Positions 22,801 through 35,100 of a stretch of 64,000 bases of DNA are shown here, piece by piece. Source of the DNA: Mesostigma viride (Eukaryota; Streptophyta; Mesostigmatophyceae; Mesostigmatales; Mesostigmataceae); assembly GCA_009746045.1 (NCBI GenBank), contig RPFO01000256.1, positions 535,441 through 599,440 of the forward strand, written 5' to 3'. The notes below the pieces were generated by a model. The model made no database searches. It was given only the letters and a program-made list of their open reading frames with translations, and was not told where the DNA came from. The stretch's first letter is position 1. Every line of letters starts with the position of its first letter. Both the position numbers and the translations under genes were made by a program.

Positions 22801-25800
22801 CGAGGTCGGTGGCCAGCAGCGCCAAGTCCTCCTCGAGCGCTGCTGCCTGTTCCTTCCGCTTGCGCAGCATGACCGAGAGCACATCGTAGAGCACTTCTTC
22901 GCGCGCAGCGGCCTCATCGGCAGCGCGCGCCGCCTCTAATGCCGCCATCTCGGTCTCAACCGCGCAGGCCAGCTCGCTGGCCAGGATGGCCTTGAGAGAG
23001 GGGCGTGCCGCGGCCTCGGGATGAAGCATCCATAGCATGAAAGCGGCTTCTTTCGGCCATTCTTGGAGCAGGGTCGGCGGGGTGATGCGGTGGCGGAGCT
23101 CCGCAAGGACCCTGAGATGGTCTCGCTCCGACAACCAGGGGCAGAAGAGCTGCGTGCGTGCAGGGGGCAAAAGGGGGGGGGTACCGTTAGACCTCTAGTG
23201 AGGGCAGGAGGATGCCCGGGGGTAAAAGAGCTGTGTGTGTGTGGGGGGGAGGACCGACGTCGGTGTGTAGGTGGCGGATGCGTTTCTGTTGTTGCATTTG
23301 TGTTGTTCAAAGTATAACTCAAATTTGGAGTGAGGAGACGGGGCCAGGGCCGGGGCCGGGGCCGGTGGGGGGAGGGGGGGAGGGGGGGGGGGGGGGCGAA
23401 GCAGAAGGACAGTGAGAATGGGACAGGCAAGAAGAGAGCTCTACCCCAGCTCTGGGGCGCGAGAGCTGCGGGGCTAGGCTGCCGCTTCACAGGGCCATGT
23501 TGTGGGGTGGGGTGTGGGGTGTAGGGTGTGGGGTGTGGAGGGGAGATAGGGGGGATGTGTAAGATTAGGGGGAAAGAAGGAAGGGTACCGGGAGACCAAT
23601 AATGCAGTGAAGTTCAAGGGGGCCAGGGAACGAGGTGTGTGTGTGGGGGGGGGGGGAGAGGTAAGCAGGGAGAAGAAGTTGAGCAATAAATTGACAAACA
23701 GGGCCAAGAAAGTGCAAGAAACATGGACCAAAAGGAACCCCATGAAGAACCCGCCATGAATACCCACAACCCGCCAGCCTAACTTCCCGCCAACCACAAA
23801 CCTGATTTATGTCAACCTAAACCCCACCACTCTTCGCGCTCATACCAGTGACCCAATGCTCGCCCACAAGAAGAAAAGAAAACCAACCGATCCCCATTGC
23901 CCTCCCGCCCCCCCCCCCCCAAAAAAAAGAAAAAAAACAAGCAGAACCTTTCCCGCCAGCTCACCTCAAAGAAGAGCACCCCGAGCGAGTACACGCACGA
24001 CATGGGCGTGCGCGGGTGGCCCTGCAGCTCCTCTGGGCTCGTGTACCAGTGGGGTTCCTCCGCCACCAGGGGTGCCCAAGGGTCATGCGACCTCGCTGCA
24101 GCCGCCCGCAGCGCGGCCTCTTTCCCCGCATCTGGCTCCTCCTCTAATCCCACCCGCCCTCCCTCCAGGAGCAGGATATGGGACGGGCGTAGGCTGGGCA
24201 GGTGCTGGGTACTTGCGGACGCGGATTGGACGTGCGTGGCGGCGACCAGCTTCATGACCTGGACGAGGATGAGCGAGCACTTGTGGTGGTCGACCGTGCG
24301 GCCCGGGGTCATGAGCCAGTGACGCAGCGTGCCCGCGTACAGCTCTCGAATCGGCGCTGCGGCCCCCGCCCCCCCTGCCCCCCCTGCCATCCCACGGTTC
24401 CCCTGATTGTTGTTGTGGGCGGTAACCCCGCTGATCACGTCACCTGAGAATACGGACTCTTGCGGCGGCTGCGATTGCCCCTGCGGCCGCGCCTGCTCAT
24501 GACCCGCGGCCGCCCTCCCGTGGTGGCCACCCTGCGGATGGCCGCTCCGACCCCCACGCTCCTCCTGATGGTGTTGAGGAGGCCCCAGCTGCCAACCCGA
24601 TGATGTCGCCATGACACCCCCGCTGCCCCGGTCCCTATCCCCGCTCGACAGCCCCGCACACGCGCCCAAGTTCGTCTCCCTGAAATCATCCCCGCCGCCG
24701 CCACCCCCCGGGCGAACGACCGACCAAGGGCCCGAAAGGCTCTGCTGCGGATACTGCGACTGCTGCTGCTGCTGCTGCTGCTGCGAGGAAGGCCTCAGAT
24801 GCGACTGGGGGGCGGCATTCACAGGCACGCACCCGGTCGACGTGGCCATGCCCCCACCATCACTCAAACAGGGCACCGCTGACGGGGCCGATGCCAAGTG
24901 GGGGCCGGGGGTGGACTCGATCGACTCCCTCCGGTACCGGCTCCCCCCTCCCCCTCCCTGCTGCTGCCGCTGCGGCTGGCCGTGGCCCCCAGCCAGGGAC
25001 CCTGCGGGGGCGGTGTCGGCCTCGTCCTGACGCCGCTGCTGCGGCTGCGGGGGGGGCTGCCGCCACGCGTTCCGAGGCTGCTGCTGCTGCCCCTGCTGCT
25101 GTACGGACTGTCGCGGTTGCTGCGCCTGCGCCTGGGCCTGAGCCGGTGGGCATGCTTGTGCGTGCAAGAGGGCATCCATCGCGGGGGGCGCTGCCCCCCC
25201 TCCTGCGGCGATGCTTTGCCCTCCTGCTTGCCCTGGCAGGGATGACGCCACCGGTTGTCTACTTGTAGATGCCAGCGGCTGGCCTGGCTGTGACGCCGGC
25301 GCATGCGTCTGCGCTAGCGGCGCCTGCGCGTGCTGACGCTGCATGCTGCGGGGTGGGGGCGAAGTAGGCCGTTGGCTTTGCGGCAAACCAGGACCTAATG
25401 AAGATACCCCCCGGCCCTGGGCCCCCTGTTGCGGCGGGGGTTGCGAGGCCCCCTGGGGTCCCGAATGATGGGCCAGCGGTTGGCCATGGGGTTGAAGCTG
25501 CGCATGGGATTGTGACGTTGCCATCGCTTGGGCGGTAGAGGATGAGGCCACTTGTCGTGCGGGTGCTTGCGTCTGCGCTTGGCCCTGCCCCTGCCCCTGT
25601 GCCTGCTGGGGCTGCTTGTTCAGTGCACTGCCTCCATGGCCCGGTTGCAGCGGGGCACTCACGCTTGCCATCACAGGCATGTTTGCTGCCGCCATCGTCG
25701 CCGCTGGTGCGTTTGTGACGGCTGTCAGTAGCGACGGGTTGGACGGATTCCTCGGCTGGCGCATCAACACCTCTTCCGACCGAGATCGCAAGCCCAACGA

Positions 25801-26942
25801 CGCATCCCCCCCATCTGGCTGGGCCCTGGTCGTCGGCTCTGCACTAGCCCCCCCGCCTCCTCCTCCGCAACTGCTCAAGCTGAGTTTGCTGCCCGAGGCA
25901 TCATTCGGGCCCGGTGCCATTCCCGTCGGTCCATGCGCGGGCAATAGCGACAACGGGGCGGCGACTCGGCCCAGGGGGCGGATTCTCCCTGGGCTCCCTG
26001 GGAACACAAACGGGCTGCCGGCGCCGCCCGCCCTGGGCGAAGCCACCCCCGCTGCCGGCACCTCGGCCCCTGCCGCCCCTGCTAGCGCCGGCGCAACGGA
26101 GGCCCCTGAAGGGCTGGAGCCCCCAAAGCCCTCGTTCCAGTGGTTGCGCCGCACCTCGAACGCGGACGTGAGCAGCTGCTGCAGCATGGGGCTGTCCACC
26201 GGGACAACCGGCGCGCCGCACTGAAACATGCCCAAGGCATTGTTGCTATTGCTGTTAGTATTCGGACCCCCGCCGCCGCCCCCGCCCCCGCCCACGCCCC
26301 CGCCCCGCCCCCGCCCCGCCCCGCCCCCGCCCCCACCCCCGCCCCCAAGCCGACCCCCCCCCCGCTCTCACTGGCCTCCCTTTTGACCCTCACCGCGAGC
26401 GAGGGCGAAGAGGATGACGTCGGCGCGCTCGCGATTAGGGGGTCCGAGAACCCACCGTGACCTGATGGGAGCGCCATGGGCCCGCCGGCGATGCCAGGTG
26501 GCGCCATCCCGTTCATCCCGATGACCGCCGCGGCCATGCCCATCCCTGGGGGTGGGGGGACCGCCCCCATAATAGGGCACTTACCCCCCGAAGCTGCCCC
26601 CCCACCGCCCATCATCGGGCAGTTGGACATCCGCGGTGCATCCCCCCGCAGTCGGCTGGTTTGTTGGGGGGTGGTCAGGCGGCTTTCGGGGGAAGTCGTG
26701 CCGCGGGATTGCGCCTCCGCGTAGGGAGGGGAAGAGTGGCGGTAGGGCCAGGAGGGGTGATTGGTGTTGGGGGTGGCTCGTCGGGCACTGCTGGCGCCCG
26801 CCCCCGAGTCAATGTCCTCACGGCCTCGCTTGGGTGGTTCGCGGCTGCTGTTGCGGCTAGTGCCGGCCGAGGTGACACGGGCACCGCAGGGTCCCTGCGT
26901 GGGTATGAGTGAATTTGTGTGTGTGTGTGTGAACAGCAGCAT
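19818..26942 (-). CDS. SPA1: SPA1-like (COP1/SPA family) kinase-like/WD40 protein
   Basis: Joined exons on the - strand: 26942(or upstream)-26394, 26220-23965, 23149-21736, 21674-20572, 20009-19818; all joins keep phase. The 26225-26393 intron has a TACTAAC branch site about 40 bases before its acceptor. Order: Pro/Gly/Gln-rich N-terminus with polyQ; kinase-like domain (LRHWL..., WYTSPEEL, YSLGVLFFE|LFCPW, LRHRITPPTLLQEWPKEAAF, MLHPEAAARPSLKAILASEL); coiled coil (LSVMLRKRKEQAAALEEDLA); seven-blade WD40 region (VSSVAFDRDNEYFATAG, RLVSGSDDGTVKLW) ending VYVYCKSLPMPV and AANSLGNMKVFEL. This order is diagnostic of plant SPA proteins, partners of COP1 in the E3 ligase that degrades light-response factors in the nucleus. 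No RING finger is seen, arguing against COP1. The ~60-nt intron at 21675-21735 is the least certain join. The 5' end is unsure: an acceptor (CCCACGCAG) at about 26900 suggests another exon upstream. At roughly 1,830 residues it is longer than land-plant SPAs because of low-complexity inserts. Confidence 0.9.
20110..20262. repeat. Intronic minisatellite
   Basis: Alternating GAAACAGG(CC/TC)AATG and GACACGGGCCACTGA units (about 45-bp higher-order period, three or more copies) lie in the last intron of the SPA-like gene (20010-20571). Poly-C runs of 13 and about 25 bases (20338-20350, 20372-20396) follow in the same intron. Confidence 0.8.
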
Positions 26943-27591
26943 ATGGTTGCGGGTCAGCCAAGCCGCATTGCTTCAAAAAAAGGTTCTTTTCCTTTCAACT
27001 TTGATATAATTTTTCTTTCCTTTCAACTTTGATAGAAGCTTTCTTTCCTGTCAACCAACACCGAGTCCCAAATGATGTCGTCCCAAATCGTCCTCCCTTT
27101 GCAGTGTCCTCGCCTCCCTCCCTCACACACGAACTCGTGCGTATACGTCACATCCACACTTGACAGAAAATTGGCTATGCGCATACTGAGGGTTTCATGT
27201 CCAGGAATCCTGGCGTAGTACATCCTCGTAGCCACTTGCCCTTCCCCACAGCAACATGCGCCTCACAGAGCCGCAGCATGACCCAGGAGGCGCGACCGAT
27301 GCTGCTGCCAAGGTATGCAGGCACAGCGCCACACACACATGCCTGCACACATGCATACCCACAGCGGAAAGGGTGCTACTAGGACCCCAAGTACCCAAGC
27401 AGCATCCACGCTGTAACACACAATCGTGACGCAGAGGGCGGGGGCGTTTTGCAAGGAAACGTTGCCAGTGCTTGGATCCCGCTTTCCCAGTGCTGCCACC
27501 GTCCCGCACTTTGCAGACCAAAAGATACTGCCAGCATCACACGAAAACCTGCGGCTGACTCTACAGCTGCAGCTAGTGCTATTACATAGCC
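26943..27591. other. Intergenic region 5' of the SPA-like gene
   Basis: Contains a (GT)n run (26914-26932) and a 23-bp direct duplication (CTTTCAACTTTGATA at about 26994 and 27021). A - strand frame from 27499 (MAALGKRDPSTGNVSLQNAP) could be the missing 5' exon of the SPA-like gene, but nothing supports it beyond position. Confidence 0.35.
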
Positions 27592-27757
27592 TACATCCTA
27601 TTATATTCCAGTTCCTAGTATACGTTGCTATTCTATACTGTATGCCTACATCCTATTATATTCCAGTTCCTAGTATACATTGCTATTCTATACTGTATGC
27701 CTACATCCTATTATATTCCAGTTCCTAGTATACATTGCTATTCTATACTGTATGCCT
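27592..27757. repeat. 55-bp tandem repeat, three copies
   Basis: Units of CCTACATCCTATTATATTCC + AGTTCCTAGTATACATTGC + TATTCTATACTGTATG repeat three times with two substitutions. They lie immediately 3' of the response-regulator stop codon (27765), so they would form its 3' UTR. The word TGCCAGCATCACAC occurs on both sides of the array (27529 and 27756). Confidence 0.92.
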
Positions 27758-27764
27758 GCCAGCA

Positions 27765-30176
27765 TCACACCCACCTGCAACGTGAGCAAGCGTGGGTCCT
27801 CCTCCGCCGAACCATTCCCCCCGCGCGGCCCCCTCCATCCCGGAAGACAGCATCCGGTGCCGCCCCGATGCTGCCGCCTGCCCCCGCAGAGACAGCCCCC
27901 GAGACGTTGCGTACGCCAGCGCCGCTGACGTTTCGCTGGTGCACGTGCTGGCAAAGCTGCTCCACGTAGGGGCGGGGGATGGGCTTGGCGACGCAGCCGT
28001 CGGCCCCGAGCGACGCGCATCGGTCCGTGAGGGCGCGGTGGACTCGGGGGCTGACCACTGGGGTAGTGTGTGTGTGTGTGTGTGTGCGCGCGCGCGCGTG
28101 TGTGTGTGTGTAGTGGTGGTGGCGAGTTTGCATAGGGGGGATCTTTGTGTGAGTTTGTGCGTGTGCAGAAGGGAGAGGGGGAGTGGTCTAATAAATAAAA
28201 TCAATAAGTCCTTTTAAGACATAAGGGAAGTGGTGGGGCAATGTCGCAGGTTTGCATCGGGGGTGCAAGGGGACGGGGGCGAGTTTGCATGTTTGTGGCG
28301 AGGGCGCGGTTGTGTGGCGGTTTGTGGTGTGTGCGAGAGTGTGACGGGCTAAAGAGGAATTGCTGGGTGACAGGTGTGGGAGGGGTAAAGAAGGGTAGGG
28401 TAGAGGGGTTTGAGACAAGGGGGGAGAGGGGCGATGCAGGGGGGAAGGGGAGACTACCCATAGCACCGACAGACTACCGAGTGGAGGGGGTTGACAGAAG
28501 CAGAGGCATGGGGGAGGGGGGCCGGGGAAACGAGGGCAGGCGGAGGGGTGAAGGGATGAATGGGGGAGCAGTAAAGAGGAGGGGGGAAAGGGGGGGGGGG
28601 GGAGATTGACGTGGCAGTGGGGGAAGGGGCAGTGCCGTGGCAGCACGGCGGACAGTATTAAAACTATGCAGAGCAGTATATGCATATGCAGGGCAGGGCA
28701 GGCAACCTTGCAGGGCGTGTGCAGATGTACGCACGGGAGGGTAAAGGACAAAAGGGGGCGGAAAGAGAAGATGAATTCAAAGATACAAATTATGACATCA
28801 TGAATGGCACTGCCTGAGAGGCAGGAAAACACATCTTGTCCAGAAAAATATGACCAAATACACGCCCAGCCATACGCCATAAAATTTGTTGCGCGCACAG
28901 ATGCATTAACATCAACGCAGATACATTGACATATTTAATGATCGTGCACATTGACTTTCAAAGTAACTCAACTGCTAATTGTGAAAAAACAAAGAGGGGC
29001 ACAAGTCTAGCCCCATTACAGAACACAGGTGGGCAGGAACACTACTAAATTGGTGACCAGCTCCCATCACACGGTGGAGGAATGGCAAGCCTGGATGCAT
29101 GGTCTATTTTAAAGAGGGTTAAGTGTAGGGTGACTTGGGGGGGCAAAGGGTGGGGAGAAGCCCACAGAAACGTGCCATTTTTCTTGGCACATATTTCAGA
29201 AGCATGTTGCTAGAAGCCCGCCTAGATTTTGATGGATGCAAACAGGAGGCTAAGCCACAAAGTTGCATAGACAGGAGTGAGGTGCTAGAAAACCTCGAGA
29301 GGTCATTGCATTCAAGGGTTGTTGACAACCTGACTTAACGAGCGATGGCAAATACATGGGGGTATACCCATGGGGAAATGCACAAGAAAGTGGGGAAAGA
29401 CGGACAGACCGGGCGCGTGCGCGCATGCGTCAAAGATGGAATAGGTAAACTAATATGGAGATCAATGGAATTGTCACTAGCACAGGCAAGCCATGCAGGG
29501 TTGCCACACTGCATCTGCTCATGCACGCCAAAACGACACACCGACACAAACAGGAGGCAGCCACAAGCTATTTTCTGCAAGCTCAGGAAACACGGGGAGC
29601 GCAACAGGCGGCACTACATGCATGTCCAACGCTGCGCATAACCGTGCTGCTCACCCCGTACAGATAACGGGCTGCTGACTTACTGATGACGGGCACATTC
29701 TCCAGAACAGGCGAACTCTTTATGTGCTTCAAGACAGCAAACCCGTCCACATTTGGCATGTTAACGTCGGTCAGAACCAGGTCGACAGCATCCCCGTTCC
29801 TATCCAGCCAGTCAATAGCGCTCTGGCCCCCATCCACGACAGTCACTGCCACCAAAACGAGTAAAACGAACAATTAAAAGAGCAGGTATGCATGAAATCA
29901 GCTCGACTATCTTCGCGGGCCACATCATTTGAAACCGACTGCGCAATCCACCGTATCCAAAATCCCAGAGACTTGCTAATATGACGGTGCCACATGCGCG
30001 CGTAAATGCCATATTTAATTACCGCAACAGCCGCATTTTTGCAACATCTTTCCGACGACGAGTCGGGAAAGTCGCTCATCATCGACCAATAAAACGCGAA
30101 TCTCCAGACCGCCAGCGGAGGCCGTGCCCAGCCTTCCATTCACGCGGCTACCTGCGCTCTTTCCAGGAGCGTGCAT
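27765..30176 (-). CDS. Stand-alone response regulator, three exons
   Basis: Exons 30176-30023, 29845-29684 and 28057-27765 join in phase (donors GCG|GTAATT and ATCA|GTAAGT; acceptors GGTGGCAG and CTACCCCAG) to give 202 residues. The receiver domain spans about residues 25-140: acidic pair D32-D33 in VLLVDDERLSRLVV, phospho-acceptor D78 in LVLTDVNMPNVDGF, S108 in VPVIMVS, and K130-P131 in DGCVAKPIP. All four catalytic positions are present, so phosphotransfer from a histidine kinase or phosphotransfer protein is expected. No DNA-binding or output domain follows; the Gly/Ala/Arg-rich tail ends THACSRCRWV. This resembles plant type-A or pseudo-response regulator receivers, but a further 3' exon cannot be excluded. 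Intron 2 (28058-29683) carries (GT)n and G-rich repeats. It lies 0.8 kb upstream of the SPA-like gene, on the same strand. Confidence 0.88.
28063..28112. repeat. (GT)n/(GC)n microsatellite
   Basis: Alternating GT with a central GCGCGCGC stretch, next to the exon 3 acceptor of the response regulator. On the transcribed strand it gives a CA-rich tract just before the acceptor. Confidence 0.9.
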
Positions 30177-32113
30177 CCTGAAGAGTTACCCACGCTTATC
30201 TACACATATCAGCAGTCTCGACTAATCCATTTGAATTTGATTAATCGCTTAAACTCAGAAAATGCCCGAAAGCTATCCCCAGAAACCATGGTCATGCCCA
30301 GTAAAATCTCCTTCCTCGACCGTCATTCTCCCCACGCGCACGCAGCGACTGCTATGGCGCTTTATCAGAAGTCGTTTGGGGATGTTGACGTGGACACATT
30401 TGGGCGCGACAACGAGGGACAGCAGGTGTTTTGTCGTGGCCGTCGCGCGCTGTTTCCACCAGCGGTCTTCATGCTGTGTCCGTCCTTCGTTGCCATAAAT
30501 ATCCCTCATGCTACTCGTCAAACTTTCCACGCCGCCCAACATAACGGTTGTTGAGACTTGTCTGGCACATTATGTACCGCTACTCCGAGTATGCCAAGTG
30601 CCAGCCCAATTCGGTCCAAACGTGGCGTTGGGCCATGCCAACGCTAGCGAGGAATCTCTGCTCAGTCTGCTGCCCATGCGGCGTGGGCAACAACGACAAC
30701 AACAACAACGCTAACGAGGCCCCGCCGCCGCCGAGTGAAGGTACTGTAACCGGCGTCGGTAAAACTGACTGACTGAATTTTTTTCCGGTCAACACGGACA
30801 CTGTCGGACAGTTGGGGATAAAAGTAAAAGTGCGTGCGGGCCGAGATCCTGGCCGATATCAAGATTCGAGGGTCGGCGGAGGAATCGGGCAGTCGCCCGT
30901 GTATTGCAAGCAGAGATTCTTGATACCTGGAATCGTCTTTTCTACGCACACCAAAATTCTACCAGATTCGACGCACTGCCGGACCACCGGCGTTGGAATC
31001 AAGTAACGTGCGTGTTTGCAACTTGCCCGTTGAAACTCTACGGCGGAGCCTTATATTTTCGGAAGAACCTCACCCTTATTTAAATACTTTTGGCTGCTTA
31101 CCGGTCGCCGTTGGATTAATTTAGATATTTTTGTCAAAGCCGGTTTCACCGTTGGATTAATTTAGATATTTTGGTCAAAGCCGGTTTCGCCGTTGGATTA
31201 ATCTAAATATTTTGGTCAAAGCCGGTTTCGCCGTTGGATTAATCTAAATATTTTGGTCAAAGCCGGTTTCGCCGTTGGATTAATCTAAATATTTTGGTCA
31301 AAGCCGGTTTCACCGTTGGATTAATCTAAATATTTTTTGCCGAACGGGGTTCACCGTTGGATTAATTTAGTGGACTAAATATGCAACATTTATAAATCAA
31401 ATGCGCAAATACGGCCAAATATCATTTATATTTGTCCGACCTGTGCAAAGTAGTATGTTTTATTATCTTCAGTTCAATTCTTAAGTACAATTTAATAGAG
31501 CCATTCACGGTACTTGCTTCATGACCTCATTGACTGACCTCTCTGCCCATGTGCGGCGTGGGACACAACAACAACAACACTGACAACATTGACTGACCTG
31601 GTGACATGCGGGCCGGGCAGGCATGATGCGGGCTGGGGGGTGGTGTGACGTTCGTCCGCTGTGATTTGTGAGTTGTGACTTTGTTTGGCCAAGGTGACCG
31701 ATGGTGCCAAACGTTAGTAGATATTACCGGGTTGTGGTGCGCCGTGTGACGTTCGTCCGCTGTGACTTGTGAGGTCTCGTTGTGACTTGTGACTAATTGT
31801 GAGTTGTGACTTGTGAGTTGTGACTTGTGAGTTGTGACCAGCTTGACCAGCTGGTTTGTGACTTTGTTTGGCCGGTGGTGCCAAACGTTAGCAGCTATTA
31901 TTGTGGACTCGTGGAATCTGACAGCAGCTTGGTCGAGGCGCGTGACCAATGCCTCCATGATTGTGAGAAAAAAATTGCCAGCCGTGACGAGGCGCTGCCC
32001 GGCCTGCTGGTGGACATGAACACAGTATTTTACAGCTTGTAATTGATGCCAGGGAAGCTTTCAGAGTGCCTAGCGGTTTAAATTTTGAGCCAACGTTAGG
32101 ATTTTGGTAGGCC
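30177..32113. other. Intergenic region between two divergent genes, with repeats
   Basis: Upstream of both the response regulator (- strand) and the CCDC47-like gene (+ strand). It contains six or so copies of a 41-bp unit at 31105-31372 (CCGTTGGATTAATCTAAATA ... GGTCAAAGCCGG). It also has a TGTGACTTGTGAG array at 31770-31850, and the block TTTGTTTGGCC...GGTGCCAAACGTTAG twice (31681 and 31862). A CAACAACAACAAC-rich block with GGCGTGGG next to it occurs at about 30670 and 31552. No gene is supported. Confidence 0.6.
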
Positions 32114-35100
32114 ATGGACAAGAGGCGACGGTCATGGCTAGTTCCGTGCCTGCTCCTCGTTCTGGTTTCATCGAGCTTCACGCACGACGTGTTTTGTCAC
32201 TCCCACCAGGACAGCTTCGACGAGGAGGATGAGGAAGTCCAAGTCGATGATCCAGGTGCAGGAACTGGTTTCCATTCCGCGCAAACGCTGCAGTTCGAGG
32301 GTAATGCTGCCAATCCGGTCTCTGGAGATGGCGTGAACAAACCCTCGCCCAATGCCGACGGGAAGGACGCAGCAGTGGCTCGTGAGGCTGGTAGGCCTGC
32401 CGCTGCCGATTTTGGATGGGACGAGGATGAGTTCGTCGGCATTCCTACGCCTGAGCCGTCGGCACCAGCCGGTGAGATTGATCACCAAAGCGTGGACGCA
32501 GTCAGTGCCAAGACACCCCCAAAGCAGGCGCCACCCCCGCAGGTACGTGCGCGTTCACGCATTGCATCTACATTTAAGGACCTACGAGCATCGCAAAGCT
32601 CTTGCTGAATCGCGTTCTGTATCAAGTTATGCAACGGCGTTAGCCCAATGGTATCGACCGCTTGTGTCTGTGGCCTGCCCGCCTGTGGCAGTGAGAGAAG
32701 CTAGTGCAAGCTAGTCGAGGGCGCCCTCACTCCTTCTCGTCGTGTATCAGGGTCTGAGGGTTCCTTTATGGGCACCCACGTGACGTCGTCTACTTGCTTA
32801 TTAATTAATCGACCGCTTACCGCTCCGTTTGCCGTTTGTTTTGCGGGCGTGCTGTCACCTCCAACTACGTATACGGCAGGTCAAGGGGCCGAAGAGCTAC
32901 AACTACGAGTTGGTGGCGCTCGCCGGGCTGGTCGTGTACCTGCTCAGTTACCTGCGCGGCGCGCGGCATAACCGCCAAGTCGCCGCGGCATGGGAGGCCT
33001 GCTTTGCGTCCGAGGACGGAATCTTTGCCAAGAACTTCAGCCTGCTGGGGTTTGGCAAGGAGAGCGCGACTGAGGGCCTCATGAGCAAAGAGACGCCGAA
33101 CAATTACAAGTTTTATGCCACCGGCCGGCGCTACTGTGACCGGCTGGTCGCGATACTGGACCTCAAGTGTCGCCAGGACCTGTTCACGTATATGACCTCG
33201 TACCTGGTGGGTGGCACGCACCTGCCTTAACATGTCCTTACAGATGGGCCGCCGTGCTCTGTAAATGAACAGATGGATGCTCCTTAAATGTACAGATGGA
33301 CTGTCATGCTCTGTGAACTCGTTCCAGAACTACGGTCCATCCGTAAGGACCCGTCACCCTACTTGACGCCGTGCGAGGGGGCTGCCCACTGGCTTGGCAC
33401 GGCCAGGCACGTCTTTTGTTCCACCCTTCTGCAACCACTTTTTTTAGGTAGGCACTTACTTGCCCTGGTGGGTAGCACTGGACTCATGGGCAAAGCGCAC
33501 GTCGTTTTTGCCTCGCGGGGCTCTGGGGACCTTGGTCGATTTGATTCTTTGTCAACCCATCTAATGCCTCCGCGTGATTGGCCCCGCCATGCTGCTTGGC
33601 ATGTTCTCTATGTTGCTCAGACTATTTTTTGGCAACTATTTACAGTGTGTGTCGATTTACCATGTGCGTGCTCCGCCCCAGGCCATACGGCTGCTATCCA
33701 TTATCAGCGGCAGCATAACCACCCATAACACCCGCCTGACCAAACATCTGACATTCTTGTAAATGCCCGTTGACCGCAACAAGCTGCCCAGTTCCCACCA
33801 CCTGGTGACGCCCGCTAGACTACAACTTCCCCCCCTGCCATACCCCACCCCTTCTTCCTTGCTCACGACGTCCACCTTACCAAACCTCTACACCGCCTTC
33901 TCTGTGACTTGTACTTCAGTATTTTCACAATCTGACTCCCAAGTGCGTTGCCTTGCAAAGCCGTAGTCGACTACGCCTTGCCTCCTCTTCCCGTTCCTTA
34001 TCACTTGTGATGTCCGCCACAGCAACGGTATCCCTTCCCGGCCCCCTTTCCCTGTGACGGTCTGTCCCTGTTGAGTCTTTATGCTCTTTTGGCCATTTGA
34101 TTTGTAACTTACTAACTATACTTTGTGAAGTTTCTAGTTCATCTACACTGTTTTGATCAAGTTTTGCTCTCAATTCTGTCTCATTTCACGTCAGGTTTTC
34201 CTTCGTGCCGCCTGCCCACTACGGGGCGTAGTGTATTGATTGATTGATCTAATTTTTCCCCGGCTAATTTGGTATGTAGATATCCCGGGCTGCTCTCCAC
34301 ATCCTACTCAACACCTTCTCCCCTCTCCTCCTCTTCCCTTCTCCCCTCTCTTCCTCTTCCCTTCTCCCCTCTCCTCCTCTTCCCTTCTCCCCTCTCTTCC
34401 TCTTCCCTTCTCCCCTCTCCTCCTCTTCCCTTCTTCCCTCTCCTCCTCTTCCCTTCTCCCCTCTCCTCCTCTTCCCTTCTCCCCTCTCTTCCTCTTCCCT
34501 TCTTCCCTCTCCTCCTCTTCCCTTCTCCCCTCTCCTCCTCTTCCCTTCTGCCCTCTCCTCCTCTTCCCTTCTGCCCTCTCCTCCTCTTCCCGTCTCCCTT
34601 CTCCCCTCTCCTCCTCTTCCCTTCTCCCCTCTCCTCTTCCCTCCTCCCCTCTCCTCCTCTTCCCTTCTCCCCTCTCCTCCTCTTTCCTTCTCCCCTCTCC
34701 TCCGCTTCCCTTCTCCCCTCTCCTCCTCTTTCCTTCTCCCCTCTCCTCCTCTTTCCTTGCGCCCTCTGGACTCTTGTCCTCTTCCCTTATACCCTCTTCC
34801 TCTTTCCTTGCGCCCCCTCTTCCGCTTTCCTTGCTCTCCCTCTTCCTCTTTCCTCGCACCCCCTCTCCCTCTTTCCTTGTCCCCCCTCTTCCTCTGTCCT
34901 CGCGCCCTCTCTTGCTCTTTCCTTGTTCTCTCGCTTTCTTCTTTCCTCGCGCCCTCCCTTCCTCTTTCACATGCACTACTGGGCAAAGCGACTTCGACAC
35001 CTTAAGCGGAACTCCTTTTTGGGGGGGTTATGTATTCCCTTTTTCTTTATTTCTTGTCTGTTCGTCCCGTTTCGTTTACTCCCCCTCCCCCCCCCTCCCT

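Noticed and set aside
21638..26295. Assigning the WD40/kinase-like gene to COP1
   Set aside because: No RING finger; a kinase-like domain with WYTSPEEL and LRHRITPPTLL precedes the coiled coil, which is SPA architecture.
21644..26460. Many + strand frames of 80-200 codons over the SPA-like gene
   Set aside because: Antisense or out-of-frame shadows of low-complexity exons.
32630..32710. tRNA-like stretch (GTTAGCCCAATGGTATCGAC)
   Set aside because: I could not fold the four arms around it; no tRNA is supported anywhere in the window.
33288..33762. Possible extra CCDC47 exon (frame with [18 protein letters not shown])
   Set aside because: The five-exon join already gives 480 residues in phase and matches the family length; inserting this would add an unmatched hydrophobic block.
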